Source: a virus
Length of the DNA: 35,181 bases
IMG/VR virus record: IMGVR_UViG_3300043436_001194
Location: 1 to 35,181 of that record
Reading direction: 5' to 3' (one strand)
This document shows positions 7,047 to 14,099 of this stretch, in pieces; the first letter of the stretch is position 1, and each line of letters begins with the position of its first letter. The notes beneath the pieces are model-generated. The model was not told the origin of the DNA. It made no database searches and worked only from the letters and a program-made list of their open reading frames with translations. The position numbers and the translations under genes are program-made.

Positions 7047-7363
7047 AAAAGTAAATTCGGTTTTTTACTTTGGCACAAAAAAATTTACTATTTTCATCAT
7101 ATATAAATTATTTATAATGAATAAAAGTAAAAAGTAAAATAAAAGTAAAATCGTTTTTTTACTTTCTAAACGATATTACCATGTTGAAAATCAAATAGTT
7201 ATATCTAAAAAATAGCCAAAGTAAAAAAGTAAAGCCGTTTTTAGTGAATAGTAAAAAAGTAAAGAAAAACATAAGATATTTAAAAACATTATTATTATAT
7301 ATAATATAAGGGTATAGGCTTACTTTTAAATATTTATGGCAAAATGAATTTACTTTTTACTTT
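7047..7363. repeat. AT-rich iteron/palindrome array, candidate replication origin
   Basis: The largest non-coding stretch. The 9-mer AAAAGTAAA occurs at 7047, 7123, 7130, 7141, 7225 and 7255, with inverse TTTACTTT at 7064, 7158 and in tandem at 7350-7363, and an unfinished copy near 7218. Two 25-base imperfect palindromes are near identical, 7047-7071 and 7141-7165 (AAAAGTAAA-wTCGk-TTTTTTACTTT); 7225-7249 is a degenerate third copy keeping the central CG. An extremely AT-rich segment (7285-7310) follows. Repeats of both orientations next to the primase/helicase gene are typical of origins. Binding sites for a transcription regulator of the sigma-like gene are an alternative, since the last repeats enter its first codons. 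Confidence 0.5.
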
Positions 7364-7931
7364 GAACAAAAAACCATCCATTTTAAAAATATGTACTAAT
7401 TTAGCAGAAACGCAGCAGATATTGTTACCATCTTTTCATGCAATAGTGGAAAAAGTTTACACGAGCCAATGGTTTAATGAAGTTATCGACAAGATGCAGC
7501 CAGAACAATTGCAGCAAGATTTAAAGCAAGAGGTTATAATGGTGTTACTAGAACTTCCACAAGAAAGGGTTGAACAAATGGAAGCCGATGGGATGCTAAA
7601 GTTTTACACAATTCGGACAATTTTAAACATGATTAAATCCGATAGGTCTAAGTTCTTTACCATGTTTAGGAACTACGAGGAAATACCCGACATCAAAGAA
7701 CAAGCCCATGAAGATTATTTTGAAATGCCCGACATTGATTTAAATACTATCTTTGACAATACAAGAGAGCAGCTATATGAAAAGGATATGCTTTTCCATT
7801 ATTGCTATTCTTTTGACCGTAACGCTTTAGCAATGAGTAGAGGTACTGGGATACCCTACAAAACAATTATAAGAACATTAACAAACGCAAAAAACAAAGT
7901 TAAATGCTACTTACAATCGCAGCAGCAATAA
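7344..7931 (+). CDS. Sigma-factor-like protein (putative ECF-type)
   Basis: 195 residues, the size of an ECF sigma factor. Residues about 54-105 (D-L-K-Q-E-V...L-K-F-Y-T-I-R-T-I-L-N-M-I-K-S-D-R-S-K-F) have the pattern of sigma region 2, and the C-terminus (about 155-190, N-A-L-A-M-S-R-G-T-G-I-P-Y-K-T-I-I-R-T-L) reads as a region-4 helix-turn-helix. It could direct host RNA polymerase to late promoters, and it lies just before the sugar and virion operon. The first residues (L-L-F-T-L-N-K) are encoded by the origin-like repeats, so a later start is possible, although the next Met is at residue 51. Similarity is moderate; a plain DNA-binding regulator remains possible. Confidence 0.5.
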   Translation: MNLLFTLNKKPSILKICTNLAETQQILLPSFHAIVEKVYTSQWFNEVIDKMQPEQLQQDLKQEVIMVLLELPQERVEQMEADGMLKFYTIRTILNMIKSDRSKFFTMFRNYEEIPDIKEQAHEDYFEMPDIDLNTIFDNTREQLYEKDMLFHYCYSFDRNALAMSRGTGIPYKTIIRTLTNAKNKVKCYLQSQQQ

Positions 7932-8140
7932 CGTTTACAATTTGGTTTATTGACATTGTACAAGGGCATCGTATCCTTAAAATCAATTTTAAGCCATTTA
8001 ATTGCCATCCATGCCTTTCGGTATGGGTTTATATTGTTTTTTATTTATCGCCTAACCTTGTGGCTCTAATTGCGTTTGGCGCATGTTTTACATCGGTAGC
8101 TACTGCCATCATTAGTAAAATGTTAGACAAATGGAATTAA
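7904..8140 (+). CDS. Small membrane protein with CxxCxxxW motif
   Basis: 78 residues. Hydrophobic segments at about 3-19 and 37-70 indicate two or three membrane spans, separated by F-N-C-H-P-C-L-S-V-W. The C-x-x-C-x-x-x-W pattern beside a helix is reminiscent of DUF1360-type membrane proteins, but the match is short. It overlaps the sigma-like gene by 28 bases and the next gene by 10. Its place is far from the lysis genes, so a holin role is not favoured. Function unknown. Confidence 0.6.
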   Translation: MLLTIAAAITFTIWFIDIVQGHRILKINFKPFNCHPCLSVWVYIVFYLSPNLVALIAFGACFTSVATAIISKMLDKWN

Positions 8141-8391
8141 AGCCAGAACATTTAGCGTTTTTAAAAGCAAATGAACATCATTTTGCTACCGCCAAAGATG
8201 GTTGGGTGCAAAACGTAGAAGGACTAGATATGCTTGAACACATATACCATCAATATTTAGATAGCCGATTTATATTAACTAAATGGTGTAAGGATTGCGT
8301 ATTTAATATGATTTTAAGACTTGCACATTTATACGAACTAAATAAACCAAATGAGAATACTAGCACTAGGAAGCCTAAACTCAGGCGTTAG
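8131..8391 (+). CDS. Small hypothetical protein
   Basis: 86 residues, not recognised. The body looks helical with several His and aromatic residues (E-H-H-F-A-T-A, Y-H-Q-Y-L), a K-W-C-K-D-C motif near 51-56, and a very basic C-terminal tail (T-R-K-P-K-L-R-R) that runs 41 bases into the glycosyltransferase gene in another frame. The two cysteines alone do not make a zinc site. It begins the block leading to the sugar cassette. Confidence 0.6.
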   Translation: MELKPEHLAFLKANEHHFATAKDGWVQNVEGLDMLEHIYHQYLDSRFILTKWCKDCVFNMILRLAHLYELNKPNENTSTRKPKLRR

Positions 8392-9376
8392 CTTTCATCG
8401 TATTATAATGCCTTTAATCTATATGGTTCAAGGTACTAATGACTTTGTAAAGATAACCAACCAAATAGATAATGAACAACTTGAACAAGGTTGGGATATT
8501 GTAGTAATGAATAGGTCGGTTAGTTTCCCTGCTCATAAAATGGCAGAGTTTAAAAAAAGGTATAGCTTTACCTTAGTTGTGGACAATGATGATTATTGGG
8601 AACTTGATCCGCATCATAACCTTGCAGACCATTACCTTACCAATAACATTGCCCAACAAATTATTGACTACATACAAATAGCCGATATTTGTACCGTAAC
8701 CCATTCAAGGTTAGCCGATGAAGTTTACAAGTACAATAAAAACGTATATGTAATTCCAAACGCTTTGCCATTTGGAGATGGTCAATTTAGTGCCGCCAAA
8801 CAACCATCCGATAAAGTACGTTTATTTTGGTCTGGTAGCGATACCCATGCACAAGATGTTTCTATATTAAGAAACCCAATGCAAAGAGTATACGGTGATT
8901 ATGATTTAAGAAGTAAGATTAAAACCAACATGGCTGGTTATACCGAAAAAGCTAAACCCATTTGGGATATTATGATTTCGGCATTTACAACAGGGTTAAG
9001 GTTTGATTCAACTATTTACCAAATAGCATTGCCAGAAAAGTACATGAATGCTTATTGTGATTCCGATATATCGGTTATCCCTTTGCTTAACACAAAGTTT
9101 AACGGTTATAAATCTAACTTAAAAGTATTGGAAGCCGCTACAAAGCGTAACCCTGCTATTGTTAGCATGGTTGATCCTTACCTTGATATGCCTTTGTGTT
9201 ATGTTAGAAGCCAACAATATTGGTACAAATGGATAAAGGAATTAGTAAACGATAAAGCCATGAGAGAGGAAAAAGGAAATGAATTGTTTAACTATTGCAA
9301 TAAGCATTTTAATTTATTAACCGTAAATAAGAAAAGGCATGAATTATATTCATCCAACTGCCATAATTTATCCTAA
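8351..9376 (+). CDS. Glycosyltransferase, GT-B fold (GT4-like)
   Basis: 341 residues. The N-terminus M-R-I-L-A-L-G-S-L-N-S-G is a GT-B nucleotide-sugar fold start and fixes ATG 8351 despite the overlap. Later motifs fit a GT4-like enzyme: A-D-I-C-T-V-T-H-S (about 115-124), V-Y-V-I-P-N-A (about 130-137), L-F-W-S-G-S-D-T-H (about 156-165) and S-D-I-S-V-I-P-L with downstream K-V-L-E-A-A (about 237-260). It would move a sugar onto an unknown acceptor. First of four carbohydrate-type genes with overlapping ends. The lack of membrane spans suggests a cytosolic product. Candidate acceptors are host glycans, virion proteins or DNA. Confidence 0.75.
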   Translation: MRILALGSLNSGVSFHRIIMPLIYMVQGTNDFVKITNQIDNEQLEQGWDIVVMNRSVSFPAHKMAEFKKRYSFTLVVDNDDYWELDPHHNLADHYLTNNIAQQIIDYIQIADICTVTHSRLADEVYKYNKNVYVIPNALPFGDGQFSAAKQPSDKVRLFWSGSDTHAQDVSILRNPMQRVYGDYDLRSKIKTNMAGYTEKAKPIWDIMISAFTTGLRFDSTIYQIALPEKYMNAYCDSDISVIPLLNTKFNGYKSNLKVLEAATKRNPAIVSMVDPYLDMPLCYVRSQQYWYKWIKELVNDKAMREEKGNELFNYCNKHFNLLTVNKKRHELYSSNCHNLS

Positions 9377-9821
9377 TGTAATTTTAGGCAATAATTGTTA
9401 CATCGGTGCTTATTGTATTATAGGCGCACCGCCAGAATGGAAAGGTAAAGAGCAACAAGGTAAAGGCGTTTTTATAGGAAACGATGTAAGGATAACGGGG
9501 CATGTTACAATAGATTCGGGTGTAGAAAATAAAACCTTCATAGGTAGCGGTTGCTACATAATGAAAGGGGTGCATATTGGGCATGATGTTTATGTATTTC
9601 AAGATTGCACATTGTCTTGCCATTGTTTAATAGGTGGGCATAGCATTATTCAAAAAAATACTAATATAGGTTTGGGTGCTATTATTCATCAAAAGTTAAT
9701 AGTACCACCAGGATGTATGATAGGCATGGGAACTGTTGTAACAAAGCGCACACAAATGCAACCTAATTCAAAATACGTTGGAAACCCCGCAAAATACCTT
9801 GCACCAAATATAAAACCATGA
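9339..9821 (+). CDS. Left-handed beta-helix (hexapeptide) acyltransferase
   Basis: 160 residues. Hexapeptide repeats ([IVL]-G-x-x-x-x) run through most of it: I-H-P-T-A-I-I at 4-10, V-I-L-G-N-N-C-Y-I-G-A, I-G-N-D-V-R-I-T-G-H, I-G-S-G-C-Y-I and later I-G-M-G-T-V-V-T. The ending G-N-P-A-K is characteristic of sugar O- or N-acetyltransferases, with LpxA-like proteins related by fold. It likely acylates a sugar made or transferred by its neighbours. It overlaps the upstream glycosyltransferase by 38 bases, and its stop overlaps the methyltransferase start (ATGA). Confidence 0.8.
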   Translation: MNYIHPTAIIYPNVILGNNCYIGAYCIIGAPPEWKGKEQQGKGVFIGNDVRITGHVTIDSGVENKTFIGSGCYIMKGVHIGHDVYVFQDCTLSCHCLIGGHSIIQKNTNIGLGAIIHQKLIVPPGCMIGMGTVVTKRTQMQPNSKYVGNPAKYLAPNIKP

Positions 9822-10405
9822 ATGAATTTGACCAATGGCGCAAAGCCTACGATACAATGACAATTAATGAGCAAATAGCTTACCACAATGAATTAGAGGC
9901 ACGTTACCCCGAGCAGAACCATTACAACTACGATAAGGTTAAAGAAGCGTTGTTGTTATGTAGTAGACCAATAGTTTTAGAGTTTGGCACATGGAAAGGC
10001 GATTTAGCTAAACAAGCCATGAAAGACTTTGCTATATTAGATTGGTACGGTGTAGAGATTTGCGAAGCTGCCATCCGTTCAACTAAATGTAAAGAAGTTA
10101 ATTACATTAAGCCTACTAAGTTTGATTGGTTTAAAGATAAAAGAACAATAAAAGCCGACATTATAATAGCAACTCATTTTATTGAGCATTTAAGTAATGA
10201 CCATTTTAAAGAGTTAGCAAAATATTGCAAAGGAGTAAGTGTGGTTCATTTTGAATCGCCTTTAACAAACGAAGGAAATGAATGGGATGGCTATGAAGGA
10301 ACTCACAAGTTAACAATAGGATGGAATGAAATAATTAACATAATGCAAGGCAACGGGTTTAAATTAACTATAAACCATCCCGAAAGCAAAACATTTACCA
10401 CATGA
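9818..10405 (+). CDS. SAM-dependent methyltransferase (class I, putative)
   Basis: 195 residues. Motif I-like V-L-E-F-G-T-W-K-G-D (about 53-62) and a later A-D-I-I-I-A-T-H-F-I-E-H-L (about 115-127) match the Rossmann core of class I methyltransferases. The N-terminal 45 residues are helical. No DNA-methyltransferase catalytic motif (D/N-P-P-Y or P-C) is visible, so a small-molecule or sugar methyltransferase is likelier than a DNA methylase. It sits between the acyltransferase and the second glycosyltransferase with 4-base overlaps on both sides, suggesting joint sugar decoration. Confidence 0.7.
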   Translation: MNEFDQWRKAYDTMTINEQIAYHNELEARYPEQNHYNYDKVKEALLLCSRPIVLEFGTWKGDLAKQAMKDFAILDWYGVEICEAAIRSTKCKEVNYIKPTKFDWFKDKRTIKADIIIATHFIEHLSNDHFKELAKYCKGVSVVHFESPLTNEGNEWDGYEGTHKLTIGWNEIINIMQGNGFKLTINHPESKTFTT

Positions 10406-11022
10406 CAACCATAATACTACTCGACTACTTACGACATGAATTTACACATAGGGTTAAAGATGTAAATTTAAACAACGCGGGTGCGGAGTTTGAACTTGTG
10501 CAAATAGACACGAAAGGCGTTTCGGCTGCAATAAATGAAGGTATAGCACAAGCAAACGGCAATGTAGTTACAATGGCTAACGATATATTGATGCCCAATA
10601 ATTGGTTGGCGGATATGTTACATTATGCTAACCAAATACCAAATAGCGCAATGGTAGGAATGCACACCGTAGAGGGTTTACCCGCTTCAACGGAAATAAA
10701 TGGATTGAAGATTTGGGAAACTATCCCATTTGGTAATGTGCTAATAACAAAACAAGCTATTGATAAAGTAGGGTATTTCAACCTTGACCTTGATCCGTAT
10801 TCGGTAAACGATAGAGATTATTGGATGAGGTGCGAGTTAGCGGGTTTAAGGTCTTATTACATTCCAGGAAGTGCAGAGCATTTAGGAAACGATGTAGGGC
10901 AAACAACCGACTACCGTAAAATGAAAGATGAAAGCCTTAACTTATTATGGCGAAAAGGCGAACAATGGCTAGAGTATTATAAAAACACAGGAAATTACTA
11001 TTTAGGTTATGAGCAAAACTAA
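10402..11022 (+). CDS. Glycosyltransferase, GT-A fold (GT2-like)
   Basis: 206 residues. G-V-S-A-A-I-N-E-G-I-A-Q-A-N-G (about 38-52) followed by V-V-T-M-A-N-D-I-L-M-P (about 54-64) is the GT2 nucleotide-sugar site, with N-D replacing the usual D-D metal motif. N-D-R-D-Y-W-M-R-C-E-L-A-G (about 135-147) is the acceptor/base region. The protein is shorter than typical GT2 enzymes and has no membrane helix. It ends the sugar cassette and overlaps the small terminase by 14 bases, which ties the cassette to virion gene expression. Confidence 0.75.
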   Translation: MTTIILLDYLRHEFTHRVKDVNLNNAGAEFELVQIDTKGVSAAINEGIAQANGNVVTMANDILMPNNWLADMLHYANQIPNSAMVGMHTVEGLPASTEINGLKIWETIPFGNVLITKQAIDKVGYFNLDLDPYSVNDRDYWMRCELAGLRSYYIPGSAEHLGNDVGQTTDYRKMKDESLNLLWRKGEQWLEYYKNTGNYYLGYEQN

Positions 11023-11443
11023 AAAAAATTACATTGGAGTAGATGAAATGTGGGAACTATTCCTACAATATCAAGAGTGGGCAAAAGCCACGCCAGTTGA
11101 AGTACAAGATTATGTTGGTAAAGATGGCAAAGAAGTACATAGAAAAAGAGAAAGACCACTAACATTGGTAGGGTTTGAGTTGTTTGTTTACAATATTAAA
11201 AACTGCGTTATTGCTCAATATTTTTATGGCGGCTCTGGTGATTATACCGATTATAAGAATGTAGCCGAAAGAATTAGAAAGACTATTCAAAACGACCAAA
11301 TAGTTGGCGGTATGACCAACATTTACAATCCAAGTATAACCGCAAGGCTTAACGGATTGAAAGAAAGCGTTGAAGAAAGCGGAAGCAAAGAATTAACCAT
11401 AAAAGTAAAATATGAGCGAAAGGGAAGTTCCGATAACACTTAA
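11009..11443 (+). CDS. Terminase small subunit (P22 gp3-like)
   Basis: 144 residues. Features of the gp3 packaging family: a W-x-x-F-x-x-Y-x-x-W start (about 14-25), R-P-L-T-L-V-G-F-E-L-F (about 49-59), Q-Y-F-Y-G around 70-74, and I-Y-N-P-S-I-T-A-R-L-N-G-L (about 105-117). It recognises packaging DNA and regulates the large subunit, immediately downstream with a 32-base overlap. gp3-type subunits belong to headful packaging systems, consistent with a circularly permuted genome that assembles as a circle. Confidence 0.8.
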   Translation: MSKTKKNYIGVDEMWELFLQYQEWAKATPVEVQDYVGKDGKEVHRKRERPLTLVGFELFVYNIKNCVIAQYFYGGSGDYTDYKNVAERIRKTIQNDQIVGGMTNIYNPSITARLNGLKESVEESGSKELTIKVKYERKGSSDNT

Positions 11444-12593
11444 TGAACCGCATGAAGCGCAAGAACAAATACTAAATGAAGCCCAAAGGTTTAATGTGCT
11501 TTGTTGTGGTCGTAGGTTTGGCAAATCCGCATTAGCGGTTAATTTGCTTTGTGAACCCGCGATTGATGGAATGCCCGTTGGGTATTTCACCCCTACGTAT
11601 AAACTTTTGGATGGCACGTATAACGAATGCTTAAAAGTACTTGAGCCTATTATATCAAGAAAGAACGACCATCAATTCATTGAACTTTTAACTGGCGGTA
11701 GGATTGAATTTTGGTCTTTAGAAAATGAATTGGCGGGTAGGTCAAGAAAATACAAACGTGTTATATTAGATGAAGTTGCCTTTGCTCGTAACCTTTGGAA
11801 GCTATGGACTGAAAGTATACGTGCAACCTTGTCCGACTTAAAAGGTGATGCTTGGTTCTTAAGTACTCCAAAGGGTAAGAATGATTTTTATAAACTATAC
11901 ATAAGAGGTAAACAAGACGAGCCAAATTGGAAGTCGTGGCAAATGAGTACTTACATGAATCCTTACATCGATCCTTTAGAGATTGATGATGCTAAAAAGG
12001 ATTTGCCAGAATTAGCATTTAGCCAAGAGTACTTAGCCGAATTTAACGACAACGTAGCAAACCCATTTGGTACGGCTTATATTGCTCAATGCACTTACCC
12101 ATTGTCTACATTACCCGCCGTTTGTTATGGAATAGATTTGGCAAAGTCTTATGACTTTAGTGTTATTATTGGCTTAGATAAAAACGGAAGCGTTTGTTAT
12201 TACGATAGGTGGCAAAGTGATTGGCATAATACAAAACGCAAAATATTAGATTTACCAAAAGTTGATGTTTGTATGGATGCTACGGGCAATGGCGATCCTA
12301 TTGCCGAAGATATACAACGCGTAAGGGGTGGCGTTGAAGCGTTTAAATTTACATCAACAAGTAAGCAGCAATTGATGGAAGGCTTGGCGGTTGCTATACA
12401 AAGTAGAGTAATAACATTCCCAGAAGGAGTAATTACAGAGGAGTTAAATAATTTTGAGTATATTTACTCAACAAGCGGGGTAAAATATTCTGCACCTAGC
12501 GGCTTACATGACGATACCGTTTGCGCTTTGGCTTTGGCATGGCGCAAGTATCAAAGTGTTGGCAAAGGTGCGGGTAACTATTCATTCAGTTAA
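11412..12593 (+). CDS. Terminase large subunit
   Basis: 393 residues. ATPase: Walker A C-G-R-R-F-G-K-S (32-39), Walker B R-V-I-L-D-E (116-121), coupling motif S-T-P-K-G (151-155). RNase H-like nuclease: G-I-D-L-A-K-S-Y-D (240-248, Asp242), V-C-M-D-A-T-G (287-292, Asp289) and H-D-D (366-368). It powers DNA translocation into the prohead and cuts concatemers. The size is slightly short for the family but all motifs are present. The expected neighbour, the portal, lies 10 kb downstream, so the packaging module is split. Confidence 0.93.
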   Translation: MSEREVPITLNEPHEAQEQILNEAQRFNVLCCGRRFGKSALAVNLLCEPAIDGMPVGYFTPTYKLLDGTYNECLKVLEPIISRKNDHQFIELLTGGRIEFWSLENELAGRSRKYKRVILDEVAFARNLWKLWTESIRATLSDLKGDAWFLSTPKGKNDFYKLYIRGKQDEPNWKSWQMSTYMNPYIDPLEIDDAKKDLPELAFSQEYLAEFNDNVANPFGTAYIAQCTYPLSTLPAVCYGIDLAKSYDFSVIIGLDKNGSVCYYDRWQSDWHNTKRKILDLPKVDVCMDATGNGDPIAEDIQRVRGGVEAFKFTSTSKQQLMEGLAVAIQSRVITFPEGVITEELNNFEYIYSTSGVKYSAPSGLHDDTVCALALAWRKYQSVGKGAGNYSFS

Positions 12594-12595
12594 TT

Positions 12596-13222
12596 ATGTG
12601 GAATAAACTAACCGTAAGACAAGCGCAAGAAATAGATAAACTAAGGCGCAAAGTAAGCAAAGAATACACCGAAGCCGATGTAGATACCGAACTATTGGCT
12701 ATCATTAAAAACGTGCCTGTATCCGTAATAGATAGCATGAAGTGGGTGGACTTTGTAGAAGCTAGAAAAGAACTTGTATTTTTAGAAAACGAACCCAAAG
12801 GAAAGCCCGTTAATTACATTAAAATAGGAAAACGGGCTTATAGAATGGTTTACGATATTAGGCAAATGCCTTTTGCTCGTTACATTGAGGGTAAAACCTT
12901 TGCACAAGACTTTGTTGCTAATTTACATAAGATAGCCGCAACAATGGTAATACCACAACGCAAAACATGGTTTAGGTGGGTAGATGACAAGTACGATGCG
13001 GCAAAGCATGAAATATATGCTAACGATATGCAACAAGCACCATACGAGGCTATTTATGCAAGTACGGTTTTTTTTTGCAATCTATTCAAGAATTGGATAA
13101 TAGCTTCAAAGGACTTTATGATAAACGAGTTAGCGAACAAGGGGATGACAAAAGAGGAAGCCGAAAAGCAGGTGAACGATTTATGCAAGTATTTGGATGG
13201 CATTACACCGCAGAGCAAATAG
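12596..13222 (+). CDS. Tail assembly chaperone, short form (gpG-like, putative)
   Basis: 208 residues in the zero frame. The N-terminal part (L-T-V-R-Q-A-Q-E-I...L-L-A-I-I-K-N-V-P-V...M-K-W-V-D-F-V-E-A) has the layout of tail assembly chaperones. A perfect slippery heptamer T-TTT-TTT at 13069-13075 lies in frame after codon 158, and the open frame at 13075-13338 lies in the -1 frame, the arrangement of lambda gpG/gpGT. Slippage would give a 247-residue product. The zero-frame tail after the slip (about 161-208) is Lys/Glu-rich. It is near the terminase rather than between the tail tube and tape measure genes, although tail genes follow. Function is inferred from frameshift logic and context. 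Confidence 0.6.
   Translation: MWNKLTVRQAQEIDKLRRKVSKEYTEADVDTELLAIIKNVPVSVIDSMKWVDFVEARKELVFLENEPKGKPVNYIKIGKRAYRMVYDIRQMPFARYIEGKTFAQDFVANLHKIAATMVIPQRKTWFRWVDDKYDAAKHEIYANDMQQAPYEAIYASTVFFCNLFKNWIIASKDFMINELANKGMTKEEAEKQVNDLCKYLDGITPQSK
13069..13075 (+). promoter_or_regulatory. -1 ribosomal frameshift slippery site
   Basis: Nine T (13068-13076) contain T-TTT-TTT in the register needed for simultaneous slippage: the zero frame reads TTT (13070-72) and TTT (13073-75), and after slipping continues TTG-CAA-TCT in the -1 frame. The -1 frame is then open to 13338. The homopolymer could also be a sequencing-length error, which would fuse the frames permanently. Confidence 0.6.
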
Positions 13223-13338
13223 CCGAATATCAGCGCATTGAATTAAATAGCGTTTACGAAATGCCTACCATTGAGGCTATAAATGCCATGAGTTACCTAA
13301 AGGGGAAGGCTAAATATATTGAGGAATTGTCAAGATAG
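13075..13338 (+). CDS. Tail assembly chaperone, frameshift extension (gpT-like)
   Basis: 87 residues read only after the -1 slip; there is no ATG at its beginning (TTG at 13075). It overlaps the short form by 148 bases. The part beyond the overlap (V-F-G-W-H-Y-T-A-E-Q-I-A-E-Y-Q-R...P-T-I-E-A-I-N-A-M-S-Y-L-K) looks like the helical T domain that binds tape measure protein in other siphophages. The product is expected only as the C-terminus of the fusion that starts at 12596. Confidence 0.55.
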   Translation: MQSIQELDNSFKGLYDKRVSEQGDDKRGSRKAGERFMQVFGWHYTAEQIAEYQRIELNSVYEMPTIEAINAMSYLKGKAKYIEELSR

Positions 13339-13349
13339 TTGTATATTTG
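13319..13349 (+). promoter_or_regulatory. Bacteroidota-type promoter before the tail operon
   Basis: TTG at 13319-13321, 20-base spacer, perfect TATATTTG at 13342-13349. Geometry is identical to the promoter at 4024-4054, again placed right at the end of a gene. Transcription should begin near 13354-13357, about 22 bases before a terminator hairpin and about 90 before the next gene. Confidence 0.75.
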
Positions 13350-13377
13350 TTTTTTAGATCATGGTTTGTTTTTTGTT

Positions 13378-13407
13378 AGCCCTTTGTTTCTACAAGGGGC
13401 TTTTTTT
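13378..13407 (+). terminator. Terminator directly downstream of the promoter
   Basis: Eight-pair stem AGCCCTTT (13378-13385) / AAGGGGCT (13394-13401) with one G-U, 8-base loop, then seven T. It would stop transcripts from the promoter at 13319-13349 after roughly 50 nt, and also those reading through from the terminase genes. It implies a tiny RNA or a read-through (antitermination) switch. Confidence 0.75.
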
Positions 13408-13445
13408 ATGCTATGCCTATAACCATCGCTTTTACTATTTAGTAT

Positions 13446-14099
13446 ATGGCATTGAGTTTAGCAGGTATAGGCGAAAGCAGAAGCGGGTTTAATCAGCGAG
13501 GCGGAGCTGTTGATGAAAAAGAATTGCCTATTGTTCAAGGCTTACTTGAAAAAAGTGCTTTGGATTTTATAACCCAAGTTCAAGCCAATATCAATAAAAA
13601 AGGCTTAACAAGCAAGGGCAATATGTCGGATTTGGTTTATAACGTAACCGACAACAACGGATCATATTTAATAGAGGTAGGATATTCACCAGACAATCCC
13701 GCATCTAAATACTACGATTACCAAAACAAAGGCGTGGCGGGTGTAGGTAAATCTATTGCTTCGCCTTATGCTTTTAAAACATTGTATCCAAGTAGGGCAA
13801 TGATGACAAGCATATTAAGTTGGCTAAATACCGCAAAAACCGCTAGTAGTTTTAAGCCTAACACAAAACCATCTATTTCAAAGTTAGAACGTAAGCGAAA
13901 AGCGTTAAGCAAAGTCCCATCTAGGGAATCTATTGCCTATGCCATTTCGGTTTCTATAAAAAGAGATGGTATAGACCAAACAAGATTCTTTGACGATGCA
14001 ATAGTAAAAGTATTTGGCAAAGGATTTATTAAAAAAGCATCAGAGGCATTAAAAGCCGATATAAGTATAAAGATTATCAATTATGGCGATAACAATTAA
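13446..14099 (+). CDS. Putative tail/neck structural protein
   Basis: 217 residues, no firm family. The start M-A-L-S-L-A-G-I-G at ATG 13446 follows the terminator by 38 bases. The middle (N-I-N-K-K-G-L-T-S-K-G...Y-L-I-E-V-G-Y) resembles HK97 gp10-type neck/tail-completion proteins, which begin with a helix and carry a beta-rich segment. The C-terminal 60 residues are basic and helical. It overlaps the next tail gene by 17 bases and leads the tail operon, so a virion role is likely. Confidence 0.5.
   Translation: MALSLAGIGESRSGFNQRGGAVDEKELPIVQGLLEKSALDFITQVQANINKKGLTSKGNMSDLVYNVTDNNGSYLIEVGYSPDNPASKYYDYQNKGVAGVGKSIASPYAFKTLYPSRAMMTSILSWLNTAKTASSFKPNTKPSISKLERKRKALSKVPSRESIAYAISVSIKRDGIDQTRFFDDAIVKVFGKGFIKKASEALKADISIKIINYGDNN

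Noticed and set aside
13361-13492. 43-codon hydrophobic ORF beginning at ATG 13361
   Set aside because: It reads through the terminator stem and T-run and overlaps the real tail gene at 13446. Its composition (Phe, Leu, Tyr) is what T-rich sequence gives by chance.
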